Of a stretch of 64,000 nucleotides of DNA, positions 42,536-56,462 are shown one piece after another. The stretch is from Frigoribacterium sp. Leaf415. GTDB taxonomy: Bacteria > Actinomycetota > Actinomycetes > Actinomycetales > Microbacteriaceae. The stretch spans positions 1,109,301 to 1,173,300 of the forward strand of contig NZ_LMQR01000001.1 of NCBI RefSeq assembly GCF_001424645.1. The letters are read 5' to 3'. A model generated the notes under the pieces. The model did not search any database. It had not been told where the DNA came from and worked only from the letters and a program-made list of their open reading frames with translations. Position numbers and translations under genes: made by a program. Position 1 is the first letter of the stretch. Every line of letters starts with the position of its first letter.

Positions 42536-44602
42536 ATGGAACCGACCCGCAGCGTCCGCCCGTTCGAAGTCATCAGTGAGTTCGAACCCAGCGGCGACCA
42601 GCCGGCTGCCATCGCCGAGCTGGCGGGACGCATCAACGCGGGTGAGACAGACGTCGTCCTGCTGGGCGCCACCGGAACGGGCAAGTCCGCGACCACGGCC
42701 TGGCTCGTCGAACAGGTGCAGCGCCCCACGCTCGTCCTGGCCCACAACAAGACGCTCGCGGCCCAGTTGGCCAACGAGTTCCGGTCACTCTTCCCGAACA
42801 ACGCCGTCGAGTACTTCGTGTCGTACTACGACTACTACCAGCCCGAGGCCTACGTCCCGCAGACCGACACCTTCATCGAGAAGGACAGCTCCGTCAACGC
42901 CGAGGTCGAGCGCCTGCGGCACTCGACCACGAACTCCCTGCTGAGCCGACGCGACGTCATCGTCGTCTCGACGGTGTCCTGCATCTACGGCCTCGGCACT
43001 CCCGAGGGCTACATGGAAGCCATGATCGCCCTCCAGGTCGGCATGCGGATCGACCGCGAGACGCTGATCCGTCGCTTCGTCTCGATGCAGTACCAGCGCA
43101 ACGACATCGACTTCTCCCGCGGCAACTTCCGGGTGCGGGGCGACACCATCGAGATCATCCCCATGTACGAGGAACTGGCCATCCGCATCGAGATGTTCGG
43201 CGACGAGGTCGAGGCCCTGTACGCCCTCCACCCGCTCACGGGCGACGTCGTGAAGACGATGGACGCGGTGTCGGTCTTCCCGGGGTCCCACTACGTCGCG
43301 GGGACCGACGTCATGCACCGGGCGATCGGGACCATCAAGGAAGAACTCGCCACCCGACTCGACGAGCTCGACAAGCAGGGCAAGCTCCTCGAGTCCCAGC
43401 GCCTGCGCATGCGCACGACCTTCGACCTCGAGATGATGGAACAGATCGGCTTCTGCAACGGCATCGAGAACTACTCGGCTCACATCGACGGTCGGTCGCC
43501 CGGCGAGGCGCCCCACTGTCTTCTCGACTACTTCCCCGACGACCTGCTCGTGGTGATCGACGAGTCGCACGTCACGGTGCCCCAGATCGGTGCCATGTAC
43601 GAGGGCGACGCCTCGCGCAAACGCACCCTCGTCGACCACGGCTTCCGGCTGCCGAGTGCCCTCGACAACAGGCCGCTCAAGTTCGAGGAGTTCCTCGACC
43701 GCGTCGGCCAGAAGGTCTACCTCTCGGCGACACCCGGCAAGTACGAGCTGGGCATCACCGACAGCGTGGTCGAACAGATCATCCGCCCCACCGGGCTCAT
43801 CGATCCCGAGATCGTGGTCAAGCCGTCCGCGGGCCAGATCGACGACCTGCTCGAAGAGATCCGCACACGGGTCGAGATCGACGAACGCGTCCTGGTCACC
43901 ACCCTGACCAAGAAGATGGCCGAAGAACTCACCGACTTCCTCACCGAGGCAGGCGTGCGGGTTCGGTACCTGCACTCCGACGTCGACACGCTCCGACGGG
44001 TCGAACTGCTGACCGAACTGCGCCAGGGGGTCTACGACGTGCTCGTCGGCATCAACCTGCTCCGTGAGGGCCTCGACCTCCCTGAGGTGTCGCTCGTCGC
44101 CATCCTCGACGCCGACAAAGAGGGTTTCCTCCGCTCGTCGACATCCCTCATCCAGACCATCGGTCGTGCGGCCCGCAACGTGTCGGGCCAGGTGCACATG
44201 TACGCCGACGTGATGACCGACTCGATGAAACAAGCACTCGAAGAGACCGATCGTCGTCGCGAGAAGCAGGTCGCCTACAACCTCGAGCGCGGCATCGATC
44301 CCCAGCCGTTGCGGAAGAAGATCGCCGACATCACCGAGGTCCTGGCCCGAGAGGGCGCCGACACGGCTCGCCTCCTCGCGGATCGCCAGGGCGGCAAGCG
44401 CGCCCCCACGCCGAACCTCCGCCGCGAGGGCAAGGCGGCCAGCGCGGCGAACGGTCTCGAAGCCATCATCGCCGACCTCAACGAGCAGATGTTGCAGGCC
44501 TCGGCCGAGCTCAAGTTCGAGTTGGCCGGTCGGCTCCGCGACGAGGTCGCCGACCTCAAGAAAGACCTGCGCCAGATGGAGGCGGCCGGCCATGCCCGGT
44601 GA
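42536..44602 (+). CDS. uvrB: Excinuclease ABC subunit B
   Basis: The damage-verifying helicase of nucleotide excision repair. The 688 residues include Walker A GATGTGKS near residue 46, the beta-hairpin that grips damaged DNA ([20 protein letters not shown]), the motif II DESH (LLVVIDESH), motif [11 protein letters not shown] and the C-terminal UVR domain ([20 protein letters not shown]) that recruits UvrC. I chose ATG 42536 rather than the upstream in-frame ATG because the -10 lies seven bases before it and homology begins there. Confidence 0.97.
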   Translation: MEPTRSVRPFEVISEFEPSGDQPAAIAELAGRINAGETDVVLLGATGTGKSATTAWLVEQVQRPTLVLAHNKTLAAQLANEFRSLFPNNAVEYFVSYYDYYQPEAYVPQTDTFIEKDSSVNAEVERLRHSTTNSLLSRRDVIVVSTVSCIYGLGTPEGYMEAMIALQVGMRIDRETLIRRFVSMQYQRNDIDFSRGNFRVRGDTIEIIPMYEELAIRIEMFGDEVEALYALHPLTGDVVKTMDAVSVFPGSHYVAGTDVMHRAIGTIKEELATRLDELDKQGKLLESQRLRMRTTFDLEMMEQIGFCNGIENYSAHIDGRSPGEAPHCLLDYFPDDLLVVIDESHVTVPQIGAMYEGDASRKRTLVDHGFRLPSALDNRPLKFEEFLDRVGQKVYLSATPGKYELGITDSVVEQIIRPTGLIDPEIVVKPSAGQIDDLLEEIRTRVEIDERVLVTTLTKKMAEELTDFLTEAGVRVRYLHSDVDTLRRVELLTELRQGVYDVLVGINLLREGLDLPEVSLVAILDADKEGFLRSSTSLIQTIGRAARNVSGQVHMYADVMTDSMKQALEETDRRREKQVAYNLERGIDPQPLRKKIADITEVLAREGADTARLLADRQGGKRAPTPNLRREGKAASAANGLEAIIADLNEQMLQASAELKFELAGRLRDEVADLKKDLRQMEAAGHAR

Positions 44603-45506
44603 TCGTCGCCGTGTCGTCGTCACGGGTGCGACCGCGGGGCTCGGCTATTACTCCGCCGAGCGGCTCGTCACGGCCGGTCATCAGGTCGTCCTCGCGGCCC
44701 GCGACGCCGAGAGAGCCGTCAGGGCCGCCGATCTCCTGCGCAGACGCGTGCCCGGGGCCGACGTCGACACCGTCGCCCTCGACCTCGCCGATCTCGCGTC
44801 GGTCCGCTCGGGTGCGTCCGCCATCGCCGCCGGGGGACCGGTCGACGGCCTGCTGGCCAACGCAGGCGTCGTCGGTTCCCGTCGGCGTCAGACGACGACC
44901 GACGGCTTCGAGCTCCAGTTCGGCACCAACCACCTCGGCCACTTCGCGCTGGTCTCGCACCTCCTTCCGGCACTCGAGTCGGCCGAGAGAGCACGAGTCG
45001 TGCACCTCGGCAGCATCAGCCACCGGTGGGTGCGACTCGACCTCGACGATCCCATGATGGTCTCGAGCTATTCGGGGGCCGTCGCCTACGCGCGATCCAA
45101 GCTCGCGGTCATGACCTTCGGGTTCGACCTCGATCGTCGACTCCGGGCGGCCGGATCGTCGATCTCGAGCGTCGTCGCCCACCCCGGGTTCTCGTGGGAG
45201 TCCCTGAGCGACCCACGCCCGCCCGTCGTCGAACCCCACCGTCCTCCCGCCGTCCTCACCTCGATGATGCACACGTTCTCCCAGGGCAAAGAGGTCGGAG
45301 CAGAGCCCCTCGTCCACGCCCTCGTGGGCGAAGACGTGGTCGGCGGGGAATACTGGGGTCCGGCCGGATGGTTCCAGCTGACCGGTGCTCCGGCTCGCGT
45401 GCCCGCCAAACGTCATACCCGCGACGAGTCGGTCGCAGCCCGTCTCTGGCAGGTGTCGACCGGCCTGACGGGCGTCCAACCGGTCATCTCGTCCCCGGCC
45501 CCCTGA
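44592..45506 (+). CDS. Short-chain dehydrogenase/reductase family protein
   Basis: A 304-residue NAD(P)-binding oxidoreductase of the retinol dehydrogenase/protochlorophyllide reductase-like SDR type. It shows the cofactor motif TGATAGLG near residue 11, the LLANAGVV strand, NHLGHFALV and the catalytic Tyr/Lys in YARSK preceded by the GSIS Ser. The substrate is unknown. Its start overlaps the end of uvrB by 11 bases, so it is translated from the uvrB mRNA although no repair role is known for the family. Confidence 0.88.
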   Translation: MPGDRRRVVVTGATAGLGYYSAERLVTAGHQVVLAARDAERAVRAADLLRRRVPGADVDTVALDLADLASVRSGASAIAAGGPVDGLLANAGVVGSRRRQTTTDGFELQFGTNHLGHFALVSHLLPALESAERARVVHLGSISHRWVRLDLDDPMMVSSYSGAVAYARSKLAVMTFGFDLDRRLRAAGSSISSVVAHPGFSWESLSDPRPPVVEPHRPPAVLTSMMHTFSQGKEVGAEPLVHALVGEDVVGGEYWGPAGWFQLTGAPARVPAKRHTRDESVAARLWQVSTGLTGVQPVISSPAP

Positions 45507-45572
45507 CCCTGCGCCGCCGGCTGCTTCTCCCGCGGGCCTGCCCGCCACGACGACGAGCGTCGTCCACATCGA

Positions 45573-45578
45573 CAGAAT
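45573..45578 (+). promoter_or_regulatory. Possible -10 (CAGAAT) of uvrA
   Basis: CAGAAT ends seven bases before GTG 45586, the spacing seen at uvrB and coaE, but its first base departs from TANNNT. It overlaps the alternative ATG start. Confidence 0.3.
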
Positions 45579-45585
45579 GGTAAGA

Positions 45586-48524
<2,939 letters not shown>

Positions 48525-48528
<4 letters not shown>

Positions 48529-50432
48529 GCAACACCGTCTCCTGGCGTCCGAAAGCGGGCGAGATCCCGACCGACCCCGGCGTCTATCGCTGGCGTGACG
48601 AGCGGGGCCGGGTCTTGTACGTCGGCAAAGCCAAGAACCTCCGGGCCCGGCTGAGCAACTACTTCGCCCCGTTGCCTTCGTTGCACGAACGAACCCGACG
48701 AATGGTCCTGACGGCGCGGTCGGTCGAGTGGACCGTCGTGGGCAGCGACATCGAGGCCCTGCAGCTCGAGTACACGTGGATCAAAGAGTTCGACCCACCG
48801 TTCAACGTCAAGTTCCGCGACGACAAGACCTACCCCTTCATGGCCGTCACCCTGGCCGACGAGGCGCCCCGGGTCATGGTCACGCGGAACCCTCGCATCA
48901 AGGGGGCGAAGTACTTCGGGCCGTACCCGAAGATCTGGGCGGTCCACGACACCATCGACCTGATGATCAAGGTCTTCCCGATCCGCACCTGCTCGGACAG
49001 CAGCTACAAGAAGGCCATGCAGACGGGCAAGCCCTGCTTTCCGGGGCAGATCGGTCGATGCGGCGGGCCCTGCTCGCACAAGGTGTCGATCGAGGAACAC
49101 CGGGCGATCGTCGACGAGTTCGTCAAGTTCATGGGCAGCTACGACAAGAGGGTGATCGCCGACCTGCAGCGCTCCATGAAGACGGCCGCCGTCGAGCAGC
49201 GCTTCGAGGACGCAGCCACGTACCGTGACCAGGTGCAGGCCCTCGAGGCCGTGCTCGACAAGTCGGCGGTCGTCCTGCGGGACAACGTCGACCTCGACCT
49301 CTACGCCCTCGCCGAGGACGAGTTGGCGGCCGCCGTCCAGCTCTTCACGGTGAGGGGCGGTCGCATCCGTGGTTCCCGCGGCTGGGTCGTCGACAAAGAG
49401 ATCGACATCTCGACCGGCGACCTCGTCGAGCAAGTCCTGCAGGGCATCTACACCGCCGGCGCCGAGCTTCCCCGCGAGATCGTCGTGACCGAGACGCCGG
49501 ACGACAACGACGCCCTCGAGAGCGTGCTGAGCACACTTCGCGGGCGCGGACGGGTGCAGATCCACACGGCACAGCGCGGCGAGAAGGCCAACCTCATGCA
49601 GACGGCGACCCTCAACGCGCAGCAGTCGCTCATGCTCTACAAGACCCGTCGCAGCGCCGACTTCGCCACCCGGTCGACCGCCCTGGCCGACATCCAGGAG
49701 GCCCTCGGCATGAGCGACGCGCCCTTGCGAATGGAGTGCTACGACGTGTCACACCTCTCGGGCACGAACATCGTCGCCTCGATGGTCGTCTTCGAGGACG
49801 GCCTGCCGCGGAAGGACCAGTACCGGCGCTTCAACATCCCTCAGTCGACCGACGACACCGAGTCGATCTACCAGACCCTCAGCCGCCGTCTCTCACGCCT
49901 CGACGACGAACTTGCGCCCGTCGAGGAGGTGGGTGAGCAACGCAAACGGTTCGCGTACCGCCCCAACCTCCTCATCGTCGACGGCGGACAACCCCAGGTG
50001 GCGGCGGCCCGACGAGCCCTCGACGACGCCGGCGTCACGGACATCGCGCTGTGCGGCATCGCCAAACGGCTCGAGGAGATCTGGTTGCCCGACGACGACT
50101 TCCCGGTCATCCTGCCGCGCAACAGCGACGCGCTGTTCCTGATCCAGCGCATCCGGGACGAGGCGCACCGGTTCGCGATCACACACCAGCGGCAACGACG
50201 CAAGCGTGACATCTCGACGCAACTCGCCGAGATCCCGGGGTTGGGGCCCTCCCGGGTGGCCGTGCTCCTGAAGCACTTCGGCTCGGTCAAGCGGCTGAAG
50301 GATGCCGAGCTCGCCGACATCTCGGCGATCCGCGGCATCGGACCGACCCTCGCCGCGGCCGTCGTCGAACGGCTCCGCGGAGCCGAGGACGTGACGGTCG
50401 ACGACGCCGTGCCCCCCACGAGCCCCGCCTAG
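48525..50432 (+). CDS. uvrC: Excinuclease ABC subunit C
   Basis: It makes both incisions around the lesion. The 635 residues contain the GIY-YIG nuclease domain (~12-95: [20 protein letters not shown]), Cys-rich RTCSDSSYK...CGGPCSH, a UVR domain that binds UvrB ([20 protein letters not shown]), the RNase H-like endonuclease domain ([31 protein letters not shown]) and a C-terminal tandem HhH ([20 protein letters not shown]). ATG overlaps the uvrA stop (ATGA). Confidence 0.97.
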
Positions 50433-50435
50433 ACT
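50430..50435 (+). promoter_or_regulatory. -10 element TAGACT of rapZ, built on uvrC stop codon
   Basis: TAGACT begins with the TAG stop of uvrC; transcription would start ~30 nt before the rapZ ATG, which has CGGAGGA upstream. Confidence 0.5.
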
Positions 50436-50472
50436 CGATGCACCGCCCGCCGACCCGGAGGACACCACCGAC

Positions 50473-51354
50473 ATGAGCGACGTCAGCGAACAACAAGAGG
50501 TCCTGATCGTGACGGGCATGTCCGGCGCCGGGCGGTCGACGGTCGGCAACGCCCTCGAAGACCTCGACTGGTACGTGGTCGACAACCTTCCCGCGCAGAT
50601 GCTGCGACCGTTGCTCGACCTGGCCGAGCGCGCGGGGGACTCGCTCCCCAAGATCGCCGCCGTGGTCGACGTCCGCGGTGGTCGCCTCTTCAGCGAGGCG
50701 CAGGAGGCCGTCCGAACCCTGCGGGCGAGCATGCCCAGCAAGGTGCGCGTCCTCTTCCTCGATGCGACCGACGCGGCGTTGGTCCGCCGTTTCGAGCAGG
50801 TCAGGCGGCCGCACCCGCTGCAGGGTGACGGCACCTTGCTGGACGGCATCCTGGCCGAGCGTGCGCGCATGGAAGAGCTCCGCGAGACCAGCGACGTGAT
50901 CATCGACACGTCAGAACTCAACATCCACCAGTTGGCCACGACGATCTCCGAGAAGTTCGCCGAGTCCGACCGTGCCGGGGTGCAGGTGACCGTCCTCAGC
51001 TTCGGGTTCAAGTACGGCCTGCCCACCGACGCCGACATGGTGGGCGACGCGCGGTTCCTCCCCAATCCCTTCTGGGTGCCCGCGCTCCGGCAGCAGTCGG
51101 GGCTCGACGAGCCGGTCACGACGTACGTCATGCAGCAGGACGGGGCACGAGAGTTCGTCGACGCCTTCGCCGCCTCGCTCGTCCCCGTGTTGTCGGGCTA
51201 TCAGCGTGAGAACAAGAGACACGCTACGATCGCCATTGGCTGCACCGGGGGCAAACATCGATCGGTCACCCTCGTGGGTGAACTGGCGGCGCGTCTGCGT
51301 GGACTCCCCGGCGTGGCCGTCAGCGTGAAACACCGCGACCTCGGCCGAGAATGA
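50473..51354 (+). CDS. rapZ: RNase adapter / nucleotide-binding protein RapZ (YvcJ)
   Basis: The family binds nucleotides and, in E. coli, guides small RNAs to RNase E; its role in actinobacteria is not settled. The 293 residues have the P-loop-like VTGMSGAGRSTVGNALEDLD, with Arg where a Walker A Lys would stand, DWYVVDNLP, and the C-terminal SFGFKYGLPTDADMVGDARF and AIGCTGGKHRSVTLVGELAA. ATG with CGGAGGA upstream. It follows uvrC and precedes whiA directly; yvcK, usual between them in actinobacteria, is absent. Confidence 0.94.
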   Translation: MSDVSEQQEVLIVTGMSGAGRSTVGNALEDLDWYVVDNLPAQMLRPLLDLAERAGDSLPKIAAVVDVRGGRLFSEAQEAVRTLRASMPSKVRVLFLDATDAALVRRFEQVRRPHPLQGDGTLLDGILAERARMEELRETSDVIIDTSELNIHQLATTISEKFAESDRAGVQVTVLSFGFKYGLPTDADMVGDARFLPNPFWVPALRQQSGLDEPVTTYVMQQDGAREFVDAFAASLVPVLSGYQRENKRHATIAIGCTGGKHRSVTLVGELAARLRGLPGVAVSVKHRDLGRE

Positions 51355-51422
51355 CCCACCGAGGTCCTTCAGCACGCCCGTGTACCGACGACAAGTCGAC
51401 CTGACGAAAAGGAACAACCGGA

Positions 51423-52403
51423 GTGGCCCAGACTGCCGACGTCAAAGAAGAACTCGCCCGCGTCGAGGTGAGCAGGACGACGATCCGGGCCGCCGAGCTC
51501 GCCACCGTTCTCCGCTTCGCCGGGGGACTGCACCTGATCTCCGGTCGGATCGCGGTCGAGGCCGAACTCGACTCGGCCCTCATCGCCCGACGGGTCCGCA
51601 AAGACCTGGCCGAGCTGTACGGGGCCCGGAGCGACGTCGCCATGACGGCTCCCTCCGGTTCACGACGCACGCCCGGGTTCCTCGTGCGGGTCCACGAGGC
51701 CGGCGAGACGCTGGCGCGTCAGACCGGGCTCATGGACGCCCGCCGTCGACCCGTGCGAGGCTTGCCGAACCGACTCACGACCGGCTCGCGTGACGATCTC
51801 GCCGCGATCTGGCGCGGCGCCTTCCTCGCCCAGGGTTCACTGACCGACCCCGGTCGATCCGCCTCGCTCGAGGTCGTGTGCCCCGGCAACGAGACCGCCA
51901 TGGCGCTCGTCGGGGCCGCCGGACGACTGGGCATCGCGGCGAAGGCCCGCGAGGTCCGGGGCGTGCACCGCGTGATCATCCGTGACGGCGAGGCGATCGG
52001 CACCATGCTCAAGGTGATGGGTGCCGAGAAGAGCGTGACCGACTGGGAAGAGATGCGCCAGCGCCGGGAGGTGCGCGCGACCGCCAACCGGCTCGTCAAC
52101 TTCGACGACGCCAACCTGCGACGTTCGGCCCAGGCCGCCGTCGCCGCCTGTGCCCGGGTCGACCGGGCGATGGAACTCCTCGGCGACGACATCCCCGACC
52201 ACCTCAAGTACGCGGGCGAGCTGCGACTGGCCCACCGTGACGCCAGCTTGGACGAACTCGGCCACCACGCCGACCCTCCGATGACCAAGGACGCCGTGGC
52301 GGGACGCATCCGCCGCCTGCTCGCCATGGCCGACAAGAAAGCCAGCGACCTGGGCTTGCCGGGTACGGACGCGAATCTCCCGAACGACCTCGACCTCGAC
52401 TGA
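51423..52403 (+). CDS. whiA: WhiA, DNA-binding regulator
   Basis: WhiA controls division and sporulation genes in Streptomyces together with WhiB; homologues occur across Gram-positive bacteria. The 326 residues have an N-terminal domain related to LAGLIDADG homing endonucleases ([40 protein letters not shown]) and a C-terminal helix-turn-helix ([20 protein letters not shown]). The start is GTG with AAAAGGAAC upstream. It ends the uvrC-rapZ-whiA run before a palindrome. Confidence 0.95.
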   Translation: MAQTADVKEELARVEVSRTTIRAAELATVLRFAGGLHLISGRIAVEAELDSALIARRVRKDLAELYGARSDVAMTAPSGSRRTPGFLVRVHEAGETLARQTGLMDARRRPVRGLPNRLTTGSRDDLAAIWRGAFLAQGSLTDPGRSASLEVVCPGNETAMALVGAAGRLGIAAKAREVRGVHRVIIRDGEAIGTMLKVMGAEKSVTDWEEMRQRREVRATANRLVNFDDANLRRSAQAAVAACARVDRAMELLGDDIPDHLKYAGELRLAHRDASLDELGHHADPPMTKDAVAGRIRRLLAMADKKASDLGLPGTDANLPNDLDLD

Positions 52404-52419
52404 GGGCCGGCTGAGGGGG

Positions 52420-52439
52420 GTCCCGTGACGTCACGGGAC
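52420..52439. promoter_or_regulatory. 20-bp perfect palindrome upstream of gap
   Basis: GTCCCGTGACGTCACGGGAC is its own reverse complement, with no loop bases. It lies just upstream of the position expected for the -35 of the gap promoter, so it looks like an operator for a dimeric regulator. Confidence 0.65.
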
Positions 52440-52462
52440 GACGAATTCCGGAGGGCTGCTGC

Positions 52463-52468
52463 TACTGT
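52463..52468 (+). promoter_or_regulatory. Candidate -10 (TACTGT) for gap
   Basis: TACTGT fits TANNNT, 24 bases after the palindrome, and would give a leader of ~100 nt to the gap start. Confidence 0.4.
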
Positions 52469-52560
52469 CGTAAGCGGTGTCCGACCCGAGGTCATCGAGA
52501 GTTCGGGCGTCGCCACGGGCCTGGTCGCCCACACCCTCCACGCGTCCCCACGACGCCTGA

Positions 52561-53580
<1,020 letters not shown>

Positions 53581-53591
53581 TCCGACCCCGG

Positions 53592-53617
53592 TGCCCCGGC
53601 CCTCGCGGGCCGGGGCA
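53592..53617 (+). terminator. Hairpin between gap and pgk
   Basis: TGCCCCGGCCC pairs perfectly with GGGCCGGGGCA across a TCGC tetraloop, 11 bases after the gap stop. It may partly terminate transcription or protect the gap message. Confidence 0.7.
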
Positions 53618-53643
53618 TCGTCCTCCAACCCCGAAACGAACCC

Positions 53644-54855
53644 ATGAGCCTGCGAACCCTCGATTCCCTCGGTCCCTTGTCGGGCAAGCGCGTCATCGTC
53701 CGATGCGACCTCAACGTCCCCCTGAAGGACGGCGAGATCACCGACGACGGACGCATCCGTGCTTCCCTCGAGACCCTCGACCTGCTGATCAACCAGGGGG
53801 CCAGGGTCGTCGTCATCTCGCACCTCGGTCGCCCCGACGGCGAGGCGAAGGCCGAGTACAGCCTGCGACCTGTCGCCCAACGACTCAGCGAACTCCTCGG
53901 CAAGAGCGTCGGCTTCGCAGCGAGCACCGTCGGCGACGAGACCACCGCAGCGGTCGGCGGTCTGACCGACGGCCAGATCATCGTGCTCGAGAACCTCCGC
54001 TACAACGCTGCCGAGACGTCGAAGGACGAGTCGGAGCGTCAGGACTTCGCCCGTCGCCTGGCCGAACTCGGCGACGTGTTCGTCTCCGACGGCTTCGGCG
54101 TCGTGCACCGCAAGCAGGCGAGCGTGTACGAGCTCCCCGCGCTCCTCCCGAGCGCAGCCGGCACGCTGATCTCCCGCGAGCTCGAGGTCCTCGACAAGCT
54201 GACCGAGAACCCCACACGGCCCTACACCGTGGTCCTCGGCGGTTCGAAGGTGTCCGACAAGCTCGGCGTCATCGAGCACCTGCTCCCGCGGGTCGACAAC
54301 CTGCTCATCGGTGGCGGCATGCTCTTCACGTTCCTCGCCGCCCAGGGGCTCCCCGTCGGCAAGAGCCTGCTCGAGAAGGACCAGCTCGACCGGGTCCGCG
54401 GCTACGTCGACGAAGCCGCGCGTCGGGGCGTCAACCTCGTCCTCCCCGTCGACGTGGTGGTCGCTTCGTCGTTCAGCGCCGATGCCGACCACACCGTGGT
54501 CGCCTCGGACGGCATCGAGTCCTCTCCGCTCGGTGCGGACGCCCTCGGGTTGGACATCGGTCCCGAGACGGCGGCACGCTTCGCGGAGACCGTCCAGACG
54601 TCTTCCACGGTCTTCTGGAACGGACCCATGGGAGTCTTCGAGTTCCCGGCCTTCGCACACGGCACCAAGGCGGTCGCCGAGGCTCTCACCCATGTCTCGG
54701 GTCTCGGTGTCGTCGGCGGTGGCGACTCGGCCGCGGCCGTTCGTGCCCTGGGCTTCACGGACGACCAGTTCGGCCACATCTCCACCGGTGGTGGAGCCAG
54801 CCTCGAGTTCCTCGAGGGCAAACGACTCCCCGGACTGGAGGTCCTCGGATGGTGA
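53644..54855 (+). CDS. pgk: Phosphoglycerate kinase
   Basis: It makes ATP from 1,3-bisphosphoglycerate. The 403 residues have [20 protein letters not shown] near residue 20, [12 protein letters not shown], the hinge segment and the nucleotide-binding [20 protein letters not shown], then [16 protein letters not shown] follows CCCGAAACGAACCC, a weak ribosome-binding site. It overlaps tpiA by seven bases. Confidence 0.97.
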   Translation: MSLRTLDSLGPLSGKRVIVRCDLNVPLKDGEITDDGRIRASLETLDLLINQGARVVVISHLGRPDGEAKAEYSLRPVAQRLSELLGKSVGFAASTVGDETTAAVGGLTDGQIIVLENLRYNAAETSKDESERQDFARRLAELGDVFVSDGFGVVHRKQASVYELPALLPSAAGTLISRELEVLDKLTENPTRPYTVVLGGSKVSDKLGVIEHLLPRVDNLLIGGGMLFTFLAAQGLPVGKSLLEKDQLDRVRGYVDEAARRGVNLVLPVDVVVASSFSADADHTVVASDGIESSPLGADALGLDIGPETAARFAETVQTSSTVFWNGPMGVFEFPAFAHGTKAVAEALTHVSGLGVVGGGDSAAAVRALGFTDDQFGHISTGGGASLEFLEGKRLPGLEVLGW

Positions 54856-55637
54856 CCACACGCACCCCCCTCATCGCCGGCAACTGGAAGATGAACCTCG
54901 ATCACCTGCAGGCGATCGCGTTCGTCCAGAAACTCGCCTGGTCCCTCAAGGACGCCAAGCACGACTTCGATTCGGTCGAGACCGCGGTGTTCCCGCCGTT
55001 CACCGACCTCCGCAGCGTGCAGACCCTGCTCGACGCCGACAAGCTCGAACTGGCTCTCGGGGCCCAGGACCTCTCCGCCCACGATTCCGGCGCCTACACG
55101 GGCGAGGTCTCAGGGCAGTTCCTCGCCAAGCTCGACGTCCGCTACGTCCTGGTCGGGCACTCGGAGCGCCGGACGCTCCACGCCGAGGACGACGACGTCG
55201 TGGCGACGAAGGTCGCCGCTGCTCATCGGTCCGGCCTCGTGCCCGTGATCTGCGTCGGAGAGACGGCGGACGACCTCGAGCAGCACGGACCGAGCGCGGT
55301 GCCGGTGGCCCAGCTCCGTGCGGCGCTCGCCCAGGTGCCCGCGTCCGCCGAGATCGTCGTGGCCTACGAGCCCGTCTGGGCGATCGGGTCCGGGCAGGCC
55401 GCCACGGCCGAGCAGGCCGAGCAGGTCTGCGCCGCGCTGCGGGTGGCCCTGGTCGACATCGTCGGTTCGGATGCCGCCGCCGCGACCCGCGTCCTCTACG
55501 GCGGATCGGTCAAGTCCACCAACATCGCGTCCTTCATGCGTGAGCCGAACGTCGACGGAGCCCTCGTCGGTGGGGCGAGCCTCGACGTGTCCGAGTTCGC
55601 CAGCATCGTCCGCTTCCAGGCGCACGTCGGCGTCTGA
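54849..55637 (+). CDS. tpiA: Triosephosphate isomerase
   Basis: It interconverts dihydroxyacetone phosphate and glyceraldehyde-3-phosphate. The 262 residues include [19 protein letters not shown] (Asn/Lys), the catalytic His in [17 protein letters not shown], catalytic Glu in [20 protein letters not shown] and the phosphate site [15 protein letters not shown] 54849 lies within pgk; a GTG at 54852 is an alternative. The upstream open frame is a pgk/gap shadow. Confidence 0.97.
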   Translation: MVTTRTPLIAGNWKMNLDHLQAIAFVQKLAWSLKDAKHDFDSVETAVFPPFTDLRSVQTLLDADKLELALGAQDLSAHDSGAYTGEVSGQFLAKLDVRYVLVGHSERRTLHAEDDDVVATKVAAAHRSGLVPVICVGETADDLEQHGPSAVPVAQLRAALAQVPASAEIVVAYEPVWAIGSGQAATAEQAEQVCAALRVALVDIVGSDAAAATRVLYGGSVKSTNIASFMREPNVDGALVGGASLDVSEFASIVRFQAHVGV

Positions 55638-55704
55638 GCCGATCGGGGCGCCGCTCGTCGGTGCCCTTCCGGCTCGTGCTGCCGGGGCGACGGTTTCTCG
55701 CGGT

Positions 55705-55710
55705 TATACT
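55705..55710 (+). promoter_or_regulatory. Strong -10 (TATACT) for secG-rbpA
   Basis: TATACT is close to the perfect consensus and lies 33 bases before the secG GTG; a matching -35 is not obvious. Confidence 0.55.
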
Positions 55711-55743
55711 GGTCAGCGGTCTCACCGCATCGAAAGGTCCTAC

Positions 55744-55995
55744 GTGGAAATTCTCCAGGTCATCCTGCAGGTGTTGCTCGGCATCACGAGCCTCCTGCTG
55801 ACCCTCCTCATCCTGCTCCACCGCGGTCGCGGCGGCGGTCTGTCCGACATGTTCGGCGGTGGTGTCACGAGCAACCTCGGGGCGTCCGGCGTCGCCGAGC
55901 GCAACCTGAACCGCATCACGGTCTTCCTGGGTCTCGTCTGGATCACCTGCATCGTGGTCCTGGGCCTCATCACCAAGTTCGCGGCGGTCAGCTGA
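55744..55995 (+). CDS. secG: Preprotein translocase subunit SecG
   Basis: The small third subunit of the SecYEG channel. The 83 residues have two helices (~2-24 and ~57-78) joined by a Gly-rich loop with the SecG pattern HRGRGGGLSDMFGGGVTSNL. The GTG start is preceded by GAAAGGTCC. It lies after tpiA, the common actinobacterial position. Its stop overlaps the rbpA start (TGATG). Confidence 0.94.
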   Translation: MEILQVILQVLLGITSLLLTLLILLHRGRGGGLSDMFGGGVTSNLGASGVAERNLNRITVFLGLVWITCIVVLGLITKFAAVS

Positions 55996-56351
55996 TGGCC
56001 TCGGGCGGTAGTGCAATCCGCGGTTCGCGCGTCGGCGCGGGCCCCATGGGTGAACAAGATCGAGGCTTCCACGCCGAGCGGATCACCATCTCGTACTGGG
56101 ACGCCCTCGGCAACGAGGTCGTGCGTCACTTCGCGGCCAACGTGCCCGACGAAGAGATCCCCGAGACCGTCGACTCGCCCTCGAGCGGGCTGCCTGCAGG
56201 TCGCGACAAGGCGAACCCACCGACGGTCGCCAAGCTCGAGCCCTACAAGACTCACCTCGCCTACGTGAAAGAGCGACGGACCGAAGAAGAAGCCGAGCAA
56301 TTGCTCGAAGAGGCTCTCCAGCAGTTGCGCGTCCGACGCGGCAAGGCCTGA
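55995..56351 (+). CDS. rbpA: RNA polymerase-binding protein RbpA
   Basis: RbpA binds the primary sigma factor and RNA polymerase beta' and stabilises the open complex; it is restricted to actinobacteria. The 118 residues show the N-terminal AIRGSRVGAG, a central barrel-like region and the C-terminal sigma-interaction helices KTHLAYVKERRTEEEAEQLL. The zinc-type Cys residues seen in Streptomyces RbpA are absent: the whole protein has no Cys. It is translationally coupled to secG. Confidence 0.9.
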   Translation: MASGGSAIRGSRVGAGPMGEQDRGFHAERITISYWDALGNEVVRHFAANVPDEEIPETVDSPSSGLPAGRDKANPPTVAKLEPYKTHLAYVKERRTEEEAEQLLEEALQQLRVRRGKA

Positions 56352-56392
56352 CCAGGCCGAGCGCACCTCCTGGTGTCTCGACGCCGACGATG

Positions 56393-56431
56393 ACGAAGGG
56401 CCCCGTAGCAGTCAGCTACGGGGCCCTTCGT
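56393..56431. terminator. Bidirectional terminator between rbpA and pgl
   Basis: ACGAAGGGCCCCGTAGC pairs perfectly with GCTACGGGGCCCTTCGT (17 bp) across five loop bases, between convergent genes. Confidence 0.9.
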
Positions 56432-56462
56432 CGTACCACGGACGCTCGGCCCGGACCGGGAC

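Noticed and set aside
42536..42600. LexA/SOS box near the uvrB start (GTTCGAAG and GAGTTCGAACCC)
   Set aside because: The TTCGAA stretches lie inside the coding sequence and lack the GAAC-N4-GTTC spacing of actinobacterial SOS boxes.
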